A stretch of 64,000 nucleotides of DNA, taken from contig NZ_REFH01000007.1 in the NCBI RefSeq assembly GCF_003688495.1, positions 124,001-188,000 of the forward strand. The letters are read 5' to 3'. Below the pieces are notes generated by a model. The model was given only the letters and a program-made list of their open reading frames with translations, ran no database searches and was not told where the DNA came from. The DNA is from Flavobacterium weaverense. GTDB taxonomy: Bacteria; Bacteroidota; Bacteroidia; Flavobacteriales; Flavobacteriaceae. Below are positions 45,913-54,732 of this stretch, in pieces. The position numbers and the translations under genes were made by a program. Position 1 is the first letter of the stretch; every line of letters begins with the position of its first letter.

Positions 45913-47073
45913 ATGACAAGTTTGTTGGTAATTATAGTTTTAGTTTTATTAGCTGTTGCTCTATGGCAATTGACTAAAATATTCGACCTAACGCAAGTTG
46001 GTTCTAATAGAGATACATCAGAAGTAGCGACAGATGATGATAATAACGTTCAAGGTTATATCATGTTCACATTTCTTGCTTTTCTTTATATCTTCACAAT
46101 ATACGGATTGTTTAAATGGGGTCCTTTAGTTTTACATACACCAGCTTCTGAGCATGGCGAAGATGTTGACTTTTTAATGAACATTACATGGGTTCTTATA
46201 TTCATTGTTCAGGCAATTACACAAGCGCTTTTACATTATTTTGCTTTTAAATACAGAGGTAAAAAAGATCAAAAAGCACTTTACTTTGCTGACAACAATA
46301 AGTTAGAGGCATTATGGAGCGTTATCCCTGCGGTTGTATTAGCTGGTTTGATTTTGTACGGTTTATATGCATGGACAAATATTATGTTTGTTGATGAAGA
46401 TGAGGATACAATTGTTATTGAGCTTTATGCGCAGCAGTTTAACTGGAAAGCTAGATATTCAGGTGAAGATAATGTACTAGGTAAAGCTAACGTAAGATTA
46501 ATTGAAGGTGTAAATAGTCTAGGTGTTGATATGGCCGATCCATATTCTCAAGATGATATCGTTGTTACTGAACTGCACATTCCGATAGGAAAGAAAGTTC
46601 ATTTCAAAATGAGATCTCAAGATGTTTTGCACTCTGCTTATTTTCCTCACTTTAGAGCACAAATGAATGTTGTTCCTGGTATGGTTACTGAGTTTGCTTT
46701 TACTCCAGTATTTACTACTGCTGAGTATAGAGAGTTGCCTTATATGATTGAAAAGGTAGCACACATTAATGATTTAAGAGCGAAGAAAAGTGTTGAATTA
46801 GTTGCTAAAGGCGAAACAGCTTTAGATCCTTACGCTTTTGATTACTTACTACTTTGTAATAAAATATGTGGTGCATCTCACTACAATATGCAAATGAAAG
46901 TAATTGTTGACACTCCTGAAGATTATAAAAAGTGGATCAATGAGCAAGCACTTCTTGTAACTCAAGTTAAAGAAGCTAACGCTACTCCAGTTCCAGCAAT
47001 TGACGGAGCTACTAAAATGGATTCGACAAAAGGCGCAGATACTGCGGTTGTTGTTAAAATGGCAATGAAATAA
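45913..47073 (+). CDS. coxB: Cytochrome c oxidase subunit II
   Basis: 386 residues. Three hydrophobic helices at about 1-15, 43-68 and 135-160 precede the cupredoxin domain. CuA ligands are visible: His240 (DVLHSAYF), Cys315, Cys319, His323 and Met326 in CNKICGASHYNM. The usual motif is C-x-E-x-C; here the Glu is Lys317. The domain also has LYAQQFNWKARYSG before it. A Lys/Ala/Thr-rich C-terminal tail follows. It belongs to the aa3 oxidase that forms a supercomplex with ACIII in Flavobacterium johnsoniae. Located 19 bases after actF. Confidence 0.95.
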   Translation: MTSLLVIIVLVLLAVALWQLTKIFDLTQVGSNRDTSEVATDDDNNVQGYIMFTFLAFLYIFTIYGLFKWGPLVLHTPASEHGEDVDFLMNITWVLIFIVQAITQALLHYFAFKYRGKKDQKALYFADNNKLEALWSVIPAVVLAGLILYGLYAWTNIMFVDEDEDTIVIELYAQQFNWKARYSGEDNVLGKANVRLIEGVNSLGVDMADPYSQDDIVVTELHIPIGKKVHFKMRSQDVLHSAYFPHFRAQMNVVPGMVTEFAFTPVFTTAEYRELPYMIEKVAHINDLRAKKSVELVAKGETALDPYAFDYLLLCNKICGASHYNMQMKVIVDTPEDYKKWINEQALLVTQVKEANATPVPAIDGATKMDSTKGADTAVVVKMAMK

Positions 47074-47103
47074 TATTATTAAGAAAATTTAAAGTATACA
47101 TAT

Positions 47104-48900
47104 ATGTCAGCAGAAGGTCACGATCACGCATTGGATCACGAACACGAACATCATCATAAAGAAACTTTTATTACTAAATACATATTTAGTATAGATCATA
47201 AAATGATTTCCAAGCAATACTTAATTACAGGTATTATAATGGGAGTTATCGGGGTGCTAATGTCATTGCTTTTTAGAATGCAATTAGCATGGCCTGAGGA
47301 ATCTTTTAAAATATTCAATATTTTATTAGGTGATAAATTTGCTCCTAATGGGGTTATGGCTAATGATATTTATTTAGCATTAGTTACCATACACGGTACC
47401 ATAATGGTCTTCTTTGTTTTGACTGCCGGTCTTAGTGGAACATTTAGTAACTTATTGATTCCACTTCAAATTGGTGCACGAGATATGGCATCAGGGTTTA
47501 TGAATATGGTTTCTTATTGGTTATTTTTCATATCAGCTGTTGTAATGCTTAGTTCATTATTTGTTGAAGCTGGTCCTGCATCATCAGGTTGGACAATTTA
47601 TCCTCCTTTAAGTGCGTTGCCACAGGCAATCCCTGGTTCAGGAATGGGTATGACTCTTTGGTTAATATCAATGGCTATATTTATTGCTTCTTCTTTATTA
47701 GGATCTTTAAATTATATCGTAACAGTTATCAACCTTAGAACAAAAGGAATGTCGATGACTAGGTTACCATTAACAATCTGGACATTTTTTGTAACTGCAA
47801 TTATTGGAGTTGTGTCGTTTCCAGTTCTTTTATCTGCTGCGTTATTATTAATTTTTGATAGAAGTTTTGGAACATCATTCTTCTTATCTGATATTTATAT
47901 AGCTGGAGAAGTTTTACATTATCAAGGAGGTTCTCCTGTATTGTTTGAGCACTTGTTCTGGTTCTTAGGTCACCCTGAGGTGTATATCGTTATTTTACCA
48001 GCAATGGGAATTGTATCTGAAGTTATGGCTACGAGTTCTCGTAAACCAATCTTTGGTTATAGAGCGATGATCATGTCTGTTTTAGCAATTGCATTCTTAT
48101 CAACGATCGTTTGGGGTCACCATATGTTCGTTTCAGGAATGAATCCATTTCTAGGATCTGTCTTTACGTTTACCACTTTATTGATTGCGATACCATCTGC
48201 TGTAAAAGCTTTTAACTGGATCACGACTTTATGGAAAGGTAATTTGCAATTGAATCCAGCTATGTTGTTTTCGATTGGTATGGTTTCGACATTTATAACT
48301 GGTGGACTAACAGGAATTATTCTTGGAGATAGTACTCTGGATATTAATGTTCACGATACTTATTTTGTGGTTGCTCACTTTCACTTAGTAATGGGTATCT
48401 CTGCATTATACGGAATGTTTGCTGGTGTTTACCACTGGTTCCCAAGAATGTATGGTAGAATGATGAACAAAAATTTAGGTTATATTCACTTTTGGGTAAC
48501 TGCAGTTTGTGCTTACGGGGTATTTTTCCCAATGCACTTTATTGGATTAGCGGGTCTTCCAAGACGTTATTACACAAATACTAGTTTCCCTTTGTTTGAT
48601 GATCTTCAAAATGTGAATGTTCTTATTACTACTTTTGCTTTAATTGGTGGAGTTTTCCAACTTGTTTTCTTATACAATTTCTTTGCTAGTATTTTTTACG
48701 GTAAAAAATCAGTACAGAATCCATGGAAATCTACAACTCTTGAATGGACTGCTCCAGTAGAACACATACATGGAAACTGGCCAGGTGCTCTTCCAGAAGT
48801 TCACAGATGGCCATATGATTATAGTAACCCTAATCATGACGTAGATTTTGTACCTCAAAATGTACCAATGAAACCAGGTGAAGAAGAATTACATCACTAG
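47104..48900 (+). CDS. coxA: Cytochrome c oxidase subunit I
   Basis: 598 residues, twelve-helix heme-copper oxidase core that reduces oxygen and pumps protons. Ligands in place: the low-spin heme His in IHGTIMVFF, CuB His290 with Tyr294 in GHPEVYI (the His-Tyr cross-link pair), His339-His340 in GHHMF, heme a3 His425 and heme a His427 in VVAHFHLVMG. Glu292 in HPEVY marks a type A oxidase proton path. The N-terminus is His-rich (HDHALDHEHEHHHK). Last gene of the operon; subunits III and IV are not in this window. Confidence 0.97.
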   Translation: MSAEGHDHALDHEHEHHHKETFITKYIFSIDHKMISKQYLITGIIMGVIGVLMSLLFRMQLAWPEESFKIFNILLGDKFAPNGVMANDIYLALVTIHGTIMVFFVLTAGLSGTFSNLLIPLQIGARDMASGFMNMVSYWLFFISAVVMLSSLFVEAGPASSGWTIYPPLSALPQAIPGSGMGMTLWLISMAIFIASSLLGSLNYIVTVINLRTKGMSMTRLPLTIWTFFVTAIIGVVSFPVLLSAALLLIFDRSFGTSFFLSDIYIAGEVLHYQGGSPVLFEHLFWFLGHPEVYIVILPAMGIVSEVMATSSRKPIFGYRAMIMSVLAIAFLSTIVWGHHMFVSGMNPFLGSVFTFTTLLIAIPSAVKAFNWITTLWKGNLQLNPAMLFSIGMVSTFITGGLTGIILGDSTLDINVHDTYFVVAHFHLVMGISALYGMFAGVYHWFPRMYGRMMNKNLGYIHFWVTAVCAYGVFFPMHFIGLAGLPRRYYTNTSFPLFDDLQNVNVLITTFALIGGVFQLVFLYNFFASIFYGKKSVQNPWKSTTLEWTAPVEHIHGNWPGALPEVHRWPYDYSNPNHDVDFVPQNVPMKPGEEELHH

Positions 48901-48914
48901 ATTTTAAATATATT

Positions 48915-48951
48915 AAAAATGCCTTTCTATTCTGAAAGGCATTTTTTTTTA
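48915..48951 (+). terminator. Terminator of the act-cox operon
   Basis: ATGCCTTTC (48919-48927) pairs with GAAAGGCAT (48934-48942), extended by flanking A and T runs, then nine Ts. Confidence 0.92.
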
Positions 48952-48966
48952 CTTGTAACTTTATTC

Positions 48967-48974
48967 TATCTTTG
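48967..48974 (+). promoter_or_regulatory. ruvB promoter, -7 element
   Basis: TATCTTTG, exact TAnnTTTG, ending only 4 bases before the ruvB ATG at 48979, so the message is probably leaderless. The -33 region falls in the T tract of the preceding terminator. Confidence 0.7.
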
Positions 48975-48978
48975 TTCT

Positions 48979-50001
48979 ATGAATGAAAATTTAGATCCTA
49001 CTACAAACGGTTATAATTCAGAGGAGCTTGATCTCGAAAAGAAATTAAGACCTCTTTCTTTTGATGACTTTGCTGGACAAGATCAGGTACTTGAAAACTT
49101 GAAAATATTTGTTCAAGCAGCGAACCAAAGAAATGAGGCGTTAGATCACACTTTGTTTCATGGTCCTCCAGGACTAGGGAAAACTACGCTTGCTAATATT
49201 TTAGCTAATGAGTTACAAGTAGGTATCAAGATTACTTCAGGTCCTGTTTTAGATAAGCCGGGAGATTTGGCTGGTCTTTTAACCAACTTGGAAGAGAGAG
49301 ATGTGCTTTTTATTGATGAAATTCATCGTTTAAGTCCCATAGTGGAAGAATATTTATATTCAGCTATGGAAGACTTTAAAATAGATATTATGATAGAATC
49401 TGGTCCGAACGCTCGTACGGTACAGATAAATTTAAACCCTTTCACATTAATTGGTGCTACTACTAGATCTGGGTTGCTGACTGCTCCAATGAGAGCTCGT
49501 TTTGGAATCGCATCACGTTTGCAATATTATACAACTGAGTTGTTGACAACAATTGTAGAAAGAAGTGCGACGATTTTTAAAATGCCAATATCTATGGAAG
49601 CAGCTATCGAAATTGCAGGTAGGAGTCGTGGTACGCCACGTATTGCCAATGCTTTGTTACGTCGTGTTAGAGATTTTGCACAAATAAAAGGCAACGGAAC
49701 TATCGATATTGAAATTGCACGTTATGCATTGAAAGCACTAAATGTAGATGCTCATGGTTTAGATGAAATGGATAATAAAATACTAAATACTATCATTGAT
49801 AAATTCAAAGGTGGTCCAGTAGGATTATCCACTTTGGCGACAGCCGTATCAGAAAGTAGCGAAACAATTGAAGAAGTTTACGAACCGTTTTTAATTCAGG
49901 AGGGTTTTATTATGAGAACTCCAAGAGGTCGTGAAGTTACTGATAAAGCGTATAAGCACTTAGGTAAACTAAATACTAATATTCAGGCTGGTCTATTCTA
50001 A
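48979..50001 (+). CDS. ruvB: Holliday junction branch migration ATPase RuvB
   Basis: 340 residues from the ATG at 48979. The in-frame ATG at 48919 lies in the coxA terminator and is rejected. RuvB is the AAA+ motor that drives branch migration with RuvA. Walker [12 protein letters not shown], Walker B IDEIHRL, sensor 1 [10 protein letters not shown] and sensor 2 region [16 protein letters not shown] are intact, and the C-terminal winged helix ends [18 protein letters not shown]. ruvA lies 4 kb downstream rather than adjacent. Confidence 0.98.
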   Translation: MNENLDPTTNGYNSEELDLEKKLRPLSFDDFAGQDQVLENLKIFVQAANQRNEALDHTLFHGPPGLGKTTLANILANELQVGIKITSGPVLDKPGDLAGLLTNLEERDVLFIDEIHRLSPIVEEYLYSAMEDFKIDIMIESGPNARTVQINLNPFTLIGATTRSGLLTAPMRARFGIASRLQYYTTELLTTIVERSATIFKMPISMEAAIEIAGRSRGTPRIANALLRRVRDFAQIKGNGTIDIEIARYALKALNVDAHGLDEMDNKILNTIIDKFKGGPVGLSTLATAVSESSETIEEVYEPFLIQEGFIMRTPRGREVTDKAYKHLGKLNTNIQAGLF

Positions 50002-50074
50002 AGTTTTCTACATACTATAGTTTTATTTATTCTACCCTACAAATTAAACTATTTATTGCAATAATATTTTAATC

Positions 50075-50082
50075 TAAATTTG
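50075..50082 (+). promoter_or_regulatory. Possible queG promoter, -7 element
   Basis: TAAATTTG fits TAnnTTTG, with TTG (50056-50058) 16 bases upstream, a slightly short spacing. It ends 2 bases before the candidate ATT start at 50085, so it may not be the only promoter. Confidence 0.4.
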
Positions 50083-50084
50083 AT

Positions 50085-51005
50085 ATTAGTACAAAAACAA
50101 CATATACAAAATTCATTAAATCCGAGGCCATACGTCTTGGATTTTTGTCTTGTGGAATATCGAAAGCTGGTTTTCTAGAGGAAGAAGCACCTCGTTTAGA
50201 AAACTGGTTAAATCAAAATCGTAATGGTCAGATGTCCTATATGGAAAATCATTTTGACATACGTTTAAATCCAACCTTGCTTGTTGAAAGTTCAAAGAGC
50301 GTTATTTCGCTTTTACTAAACTATTACCCCGAGGATTTGCAAAATTCTGATAGTTTTAAAATTTCTAAATATGCTTATGGTGAAGATTATCATTTTATAA
50401 TTAAAGATAAGTTAAAAGAATTTTTGCACTCTATTCAATTCGAAATAGGAGAAGTTGGCGGACGTGCATTTGTTGATTCAGCTCCAGTTTTAGATAGAGC
50501 TTGGGCTGCAAAAAGTGGATTAGGATGGATAGGAAAGAATAGTAATTTAATTACACAAAAGGTTGGCTCTTTTTACTTTATCGCAGAGCTAATAATTGAT
50601 CTTGATTTAGACTATGACCATGCCGTTACAGATCACTGTGGGAGTTGCACCGCTTGCATCGATTCCTGTCCTACGGAAGCTATAGTTTCTCCTTATATCG
50701 TAGATGGTAGTAAATGTATTTCGTATTTTACGATAGAGTTGAAGGAAAGCATTCCAGCTGCAATGAAAGGTAAGTTTGATGATTGGGCTTTTGGCTGCGA
50801 TGTTTGTCAAGATGTATGTCCGTGGAACAAGTTTTCAAAACCACATAGTGAGCCATTACTTACTCCTCATCCAGACTTACTTTCGATGACTAAAAGGGAT
50901 TGGATCGAAATTACTGAGGAAACCTTTAGAGCTGTTTTTAAAAAATCCCCTATAAAAAGAGCGAAATATCTAGGTTTAAAAAGAAATATTGATTTCTTAA
51001 AGTAG
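50085..51005 (+). CDS. queG: Epoxyqueuosine reductase QueG
   Basis: QueG reduces epoxyqueuosine to queuosine in tRNA, using cobalamin and two [4Fe-4S] clusters. Cluster motifs [16 protein letters not shown] and [12 protein letters not shown], the catalytic region [20 protein letters not shown], and a further conserved Cys in [11 protein letters not shown] are present. The first ATG/GTG/TTG-type codon is a TTG at 50145, but family-like sequence continues upstream in frame ([13 protein letters not shown], aligning with IKQWGLELGF of E. coli QueG). The in-frame stop is at 50070. ATT at 50085 (then STKTTYTK) or ATT at 50115 is the likely start; 306 residues from 50085. Function secure, start uncertain. 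Confidence 0.9.
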   Translation: MSTKTTYTKFIKSEAIRLGFLSCGISKAGFLEEEAPRLENWLNQNRNGQMSYMENHFDIRLNPTLLVESSKSVISLLLNYYPEDLQNSDSFKISKYAYGEDYHFIIKDKLKEFLHSIQFEIGEVGGRAFVDSAPVLDRAWAAKSGLGWIGKNSNLITQKVGSFYFIAELIIDLDLDYDHAVTDHCGSCTACIDSCPTEAIVSPYIVDGSKCISYFTIELKESIPAAMKGKFDDWAFGCDVCQDVCPWNKFSKPHSEPLLTPHPDLLSMTKRDWIEITEETFRAVFKKSPIKRAKYLGLKRNIDFLK

Positions 51006-51164
51006 ATTGTTTTTGCTTCTAAAAAATTTGATTATAGTCATGTTTAATATTCCGCTAAGACAAACAGATTACAATAAAATGAAATGATTTTTTTGTTATT
51101 TATTTATTTTAGTTGCTTTATGTTATATTTTTTTTAACTTTATGACTCACTAAATGAATGAGTT

Positions 51165-51590
51165 ATGACGGTAAATCAAATTTTAAGCACTAAAGGAAAG
51201 GAAGTGTATTCCATTCTTTCAACAAACACTGTTTACGAAGCGCTGACAGTTATGAGTGAAAAGAACATTGGTGCAATTCTAATAATAGAAAACACGATTT
51301 TAAAAGGTGTTCTTTCTGAAAGAGATTACGCTAGAAAAATTGTTTTAAAGTCTAAGTCTTCTAAGAAAGCGTTTGTTCACGAAATTATGGAGACTGATGT
51401 TGTAACAGTAACTCCTTCAGATAATTTAGAATTTTGTATGGAATTAATGAGCAAAAGGAGAGTGAGACATTTGCCAGTTTTAGAAAACAATATTGTTATT
51501 GGAATTATTTCGATAAGTGATGTTGTAAAAGCAATAATGGAAATGCAAAAAGATACGATAGAGCACTTAAACTCATACATTACTCAATAA
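51165..51590 (+). CDS. CBS-domain protein
   Basis: 141 residues, almost entirely a pair of CBS domains (STNTVYEALTVMSEKNIGAIL then MEILETDVVTVTP-like MIETDVV and PSDNLEFCMELMSKRRVRHL). CBS pairs (Bateman modules) bind adenine nucleotides and usually regulate a partner protein. Nothing else in the protein suggests an enzymatic function. Probably a stand-alone energy sensor, partner unknown. ACTCA and TGAGT flank the region just before its ATG. Confidence 0.88.
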   Translation: MTVNQILSTKGKEVYSILSTNTVYEALTVMSEKNIGAILIIENTILKGVLSERDYARKIVLKSKSSKKAFVHEIMETDVVTVTPSDNLEFCMELMSKRRVRHLPVLENNIVIGIISISDVVKAIMEMQKDTIEHLNSYITQ

Positions 51591-51613
51591 AATCCTTAAA
51601 GCGTAATATTTAT

Positions 51614-51645
51614 AATAGCCACAGATATTGTGGCTATTCTTGTTT
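51614..51645 (+). terminator. Terminator after the CBS gene
   Basis: AATAGCCACA (51614-51623) pairs with TGTGGCTATT (51629-51638) around a 5-base loop; the following tract is CTTGTTTGTTTC, only partly T. Confidence 0.65.
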
Positions 51646-51715
51646 GTTTCTATTGATAGTACGGTGATTTTTAGAAAAGATTAAGATAAATGACAACTTT
51701 TTAAACCAAGTCCTC

Positions 51716-51723
51716 TATCTTTG
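51716..51723 (+). promoter_or_regulatory. maeB promoter, -7 element
   Basis: TATCTTTG, exact TAnnTTTG, 25 bases before the ATG at 51749. Confidence 0.6.
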
Positions 51724-51748
51724 TCGGCTAGAATAAAATCTAATATCA

Positions 51749-54031
51749 ATGGAAAAGAATAGTAAAAGAAGAGAAGCGTTATTGTACCATGCGAAACCAA
51801 CTCCTGGTAAAATTCAAGTAGTTCCTACTAAAAAATATGCAACACAAAGAGATTTATCTCTAGCTTATTCACCGGGTGTCGCGGAGCCTTGTTTAGAAAT
51901 TGTAAAGGATGTAAATAACGTTTATAAATATACTGCAAAAGGAAATTTAGTTGCAGTAATCACAAATGGAACAGCAGTTTTAGGTCTTGGCGATATTGGT
52001 CCAGAGGCTTCAAAACCAGTAATGGAAGGAAAAGGCTTGTTGTTTAAAATATTTGCTGATATTGATGTTTTTGACATCGAAATTGGAACAAAGGATATCG
52101 AAGAATTCATTCAAACTGTAAAAAATATTGCTCCTACTTTTGGTGGAATTAACCTTGAGGATATTAAAGCTCCAGAATCTTTTGAAATCGAAAGAAGATT
52201 AGTTGAAGAATTGAACATACCGGTTATGCATGATGATCAGCACGGTACAGCAATTATCTCTTCAGCAGCATTATTAAACGCACTAGAATTAGCTGATAAA
52301 AAAGCAGAAGATGTAAAATTAGTTGTTTCAGGAGCTGGGTCAGCGGCGATAGCATGTGCTGATCTATATCTTTTATTAGGTGTGAAAATTGAAAATATTT
52401 TTATGTTTAATAGTAAAGGACTGTTGACAAAAGATAATCCTAAATTATCTAATTTGCAGTTGAAGTATGCTAAAGACATTCCACAAATGAATTTAGAGGA
52501 AGCATTGGTTGGTGCTGATGTTTTCTTAGGTTTGTCTACTGGAGATATTATGTCTGCTCAAATGCTGCTCGGCATGGCTGAAAACCCTATCGTTTTTGCG
52601 ATGGCAAATCCTGATCCAGAAATTGATTACAATCTTGCAATTGCAACGCGTAGTGATGTAATTATGGCAACCGGTCGTTCTGATTATCCTAATCAAGTTA
52701 ATAATGTTCTTGGATTTCCATATATTTTTAGAGGTGCTCTTGACGTTAGAGCTACGACAATTAACGAAGCTATGAAGATGGCAGCCGTTAGATCGTTGGC
52801 TTTACTAACTAAAGAGTCAGTTCCAGAACAAGTAAATGTTGCTTATGGCGCTACAAAATTAAACTTTGGAAGAGAATATATCATTCCAAAACCTTTTGAC
52901 CCACGCTTAATTACTGTTGTTGCTCCGGCTGTTGCCAAAGCAGCGATGGATTCTGGTGTAGCTCAAAATCCAATTACAGATTGGAATAAATACGAAGAAG
53001 AGCTTTTAGACCGCTTAGGTAATGACAATAAAATGTTGCGTTTAATGACTAACAGAGCTAAAACAGATCCTAAAAAAATCGTTTTTGCTGAGGCAGATCA
53101 TTTAGATGTCCTTAAAGCAGCTCAAATTGTGTGGGAAGATGGAATTGGTTTTCCAATATTACTTGGTAACAAACAAATAATTTTAGAATTAAAAGAGGAA
53201 ATTGGCTTTAATGCTGATGTTCAAATTATAGATCCGAAAACAGACGAAGAAGAAGCACGTAGAAATAAATTTGCAACAACGTATTGGACTGCAAGAAAAA
53301 GACGTGGCATTTCATTTTTTGATGCCCAAAAATTAATGCGTGAAAGAAACTATTTTGCCGCAATGATGGTGAATGAAGGTGAAGCTGACGCTTTGGTTAC
53401 TGGACATTCTAGAAGTTATCCTGCAGTGGTAAAACCAATGCTTCAACTTATAGAAAAAGCACCTGGAGCTTCGATTGTAGCGACTACTAATATGATGATG
53501 ACTTCACGTGGTCCAATGTTTTTATCAGATACTGCAATAAATATCAATCCATCATCTGATGATCTTGCTAAAATTGCAATTATGACTGCAAAAACCGCAA
53601 GGATGTTTGGTGTAGAACCAGTTATTGCAATGATATCGTTTTCTAATTTTGGTTCTTCAACAAGTGAAAGTGCGACTAAAGTTAGAGAGGCAGTTGCTTA
53701 TTTACATAAAAATCATCCAGATATAATTATCGACGGAGAAATTCAAGTTGATTTTGCATTAAACTCAGAGTTGATAAAAGATAAATTTCCGTTTTCAAAA
53801 TTAGCTGGTAAAAAAGTTAATACATTGATTTTTCCAAATCTAGATTCTGCTAATATTACTTACAAGCTTTTAAAAGAGTTAAATAAAGTGGAGTCTGTAG
53901 GTCCAATTATTTTGGGATTAGATAAACCAGTTCACATTTTTCAACTAGGTGCGAGCGTAGAAGAGATGGTAAATATGGCTACTATCGCAGTTATTGATGC
54001 GCAAGAAAAACAGAGTAAAAAAGTAAAATAG
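51749..54031 (+). CDS. maeB: NADP-dependent malic enzyme with phosphotransacetylase-like domain
   Basis: 760 residues, the MaeB architecture. The N-terminal malic enzyme (about 1-430) oxidatively decarboxylates malate to pyruvate; seen are [38 protein letters not shown] and the nucleotide fold [20 protein letters not shown]. The C-terminal about 320 residues resemble phosphate acetyltransferase (for example [20 protein letters not shown] and [16 protein letters not shown]), a domain that in E. coli MaeB is regulatory and binds acetyl-CoA. It supplies NADPH and pyruvate for biosynthesis. Monocistronic. Confidence 0.97.
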   Translation: MEKNSKRREALLYHAKPTPGKIQVVPTKKYATQRDLSLAYSPGVAEPCLEIVKDVNNVYKYTAKGNLVAVITNGTAVLGLGDIGPEASKPVMEGKGLLFKIFADIDVFDIEIGTKDIEEFIQTVKNIAPTFGGINLEDIKAPESFEIERRLVEELNIPVMHDDQHGTAIISSAALLNALELADKKAEDVKLVVSGAGSAAIACADLYLLLGVKIENIFMFNSKGLLTKDNPKLSNLQLKYAKDIPQMNLEEALVGADVFLGLSTGDIMSAQMLLGMAENPIVFAMANPDPEIDYNLAIATRSDVIMATGRSDYPNQVNNVLGFPYIFRGALDVRATTINEAMKMAAVRSLALLTKESVPEQVNVAYGATKLNFGREYIIPKPFDPRLITVVAPAVAKAAMDSGVAQNPITDWNKYEEELLDRLGNDNKMLRLMTNRAKTDPKKIVFAEADHLDVLKAAQIVWEDGIGFPILLGNKQIILELKEEIGFNADVQIIDPKTDEEEARRNKFATTYWTARKRRGISFFDAQKLMRERNYFAAMMVNEGEADALVTGHSRSYPAVVKPMLQLIEKAPGASIVATTNMMMTSRGPMFLSDTAININPSSDDLAKIAIMTAKTARMFGVEPVIAMISFSNFGSSTSESATKVREAVAYLHKNHPDIIIDGEIQVDFALNSELIKDKFPFSKLAGKKVNTLIFPNLDSANITYKLLKELNKVESVGPIILGLDKPVHIFQLGASVEEMVNMATIAVIDAQEKQSKKVK

Positions 54032-54090
54032 TCTACTGTTACGTAACAAAGAAGTAAAGTTAAAGTTGTAAAATTAAGTTAATCGTATGT

Positions 54091-54107
54091 TAAATTTGTT
54101 ATATTTG
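54091..54107 (+). promoter_or_regulatory. ruvA-sprA promoter, two overlapping -7 elements
   Basis: TAAATTTG (54091-54098) and TATATTTG (54100-54107) both fit TAnnTTTG, 18-27 bases before the ruvA ATG. A TTG at 54066-54068 is 22 bases before the first. Confidence 0.6.
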
Positions 54108-54124
54108 AACATATTTTACTACTC

Positions 54125-54706
54125 ATGATAGCACATTTACAAGGCAAGTTAGTTGAGAAATCACCTACGCAAATAATTATTGATTGTGGAGGCGTTGGTT
54201 ACCATGTTAATATCTCATTACATACTTATTCTTTGTTACCCAATACAGATTTCATAAAAGTGTATACGCATCTTCAAATTAAAGAGGATGCGCATACACT
54301 TTTTGGTTTTATGGAAAAGTCAGAAAGAGAAATTTTTAGACTTTTATTGTCCGTTTCAGGAATAGGTGCAAGTATAGCGCGTACAATGCTTTCCTCATTA
54401 GATCCGAAGCAAATTACTAATGCTATTGCATCTGCTGATGTTCTTACAATTCAATCTATAAAAGGCATTGGAAGCAAGACTGCTCAACGAGTGATATTAG
54501 ATCTAAAAGAGAAGGTCTTGAAATTATATGATTTAGATGAAGTTTCTATGCCACAAAGCAATAGAAATCGAGATGAAGCGTTATCAGCTTTGGAAGTTTT
54601 AGGTTTTGTACGAAAAACTTCAGAAAAAATAATAGAAAAAATTGTTAAAGAAGATCCCGATGCTTCTGTGGAGACAATAATAAAAAAAGCATTAAAAAGC
54701 CTATAA
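54125..54706 (+). CDS. ruvA: Holliday junction DNA helicase subunit RuvA
   Basis: 193 residues. RuvA binds the junction and loads RuvB. Domain I (OB fold, IAHLQGKLVEKSPTQIIIDC), the two helix-hairpin-helix motifs of domain II (LLLSVSGIGASIARTML and TIQSIKGIGSKTAQRVILDL), and the RuvB-binding domain III (DEALSALEVLGFVRKTSEKI) are complete. sprA follows after 26 bases and has no promoter of its own that I can see. Confidence 0.97.
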   Translation: MIAHLQGKLVEKSPTQIIIDCGGVGYHVNISLHTYSLLPNTDFIKVYTHLQIKEDAHTLFGFMEKSEREIFRLLLSVSGIGASIARTMLSSLDPKQITNAIASADVLTIQSIKGIGSKTAQRVILDLKEKVLKLYDLDEVSMPQSNRNRDEALSALEVLGFVRKTSEKIIEKIVKEDPDASVETIIKKALKSL

Positions 54707-54732
54707 AAAGTTATTTAAGAAACAAGAGTTAT

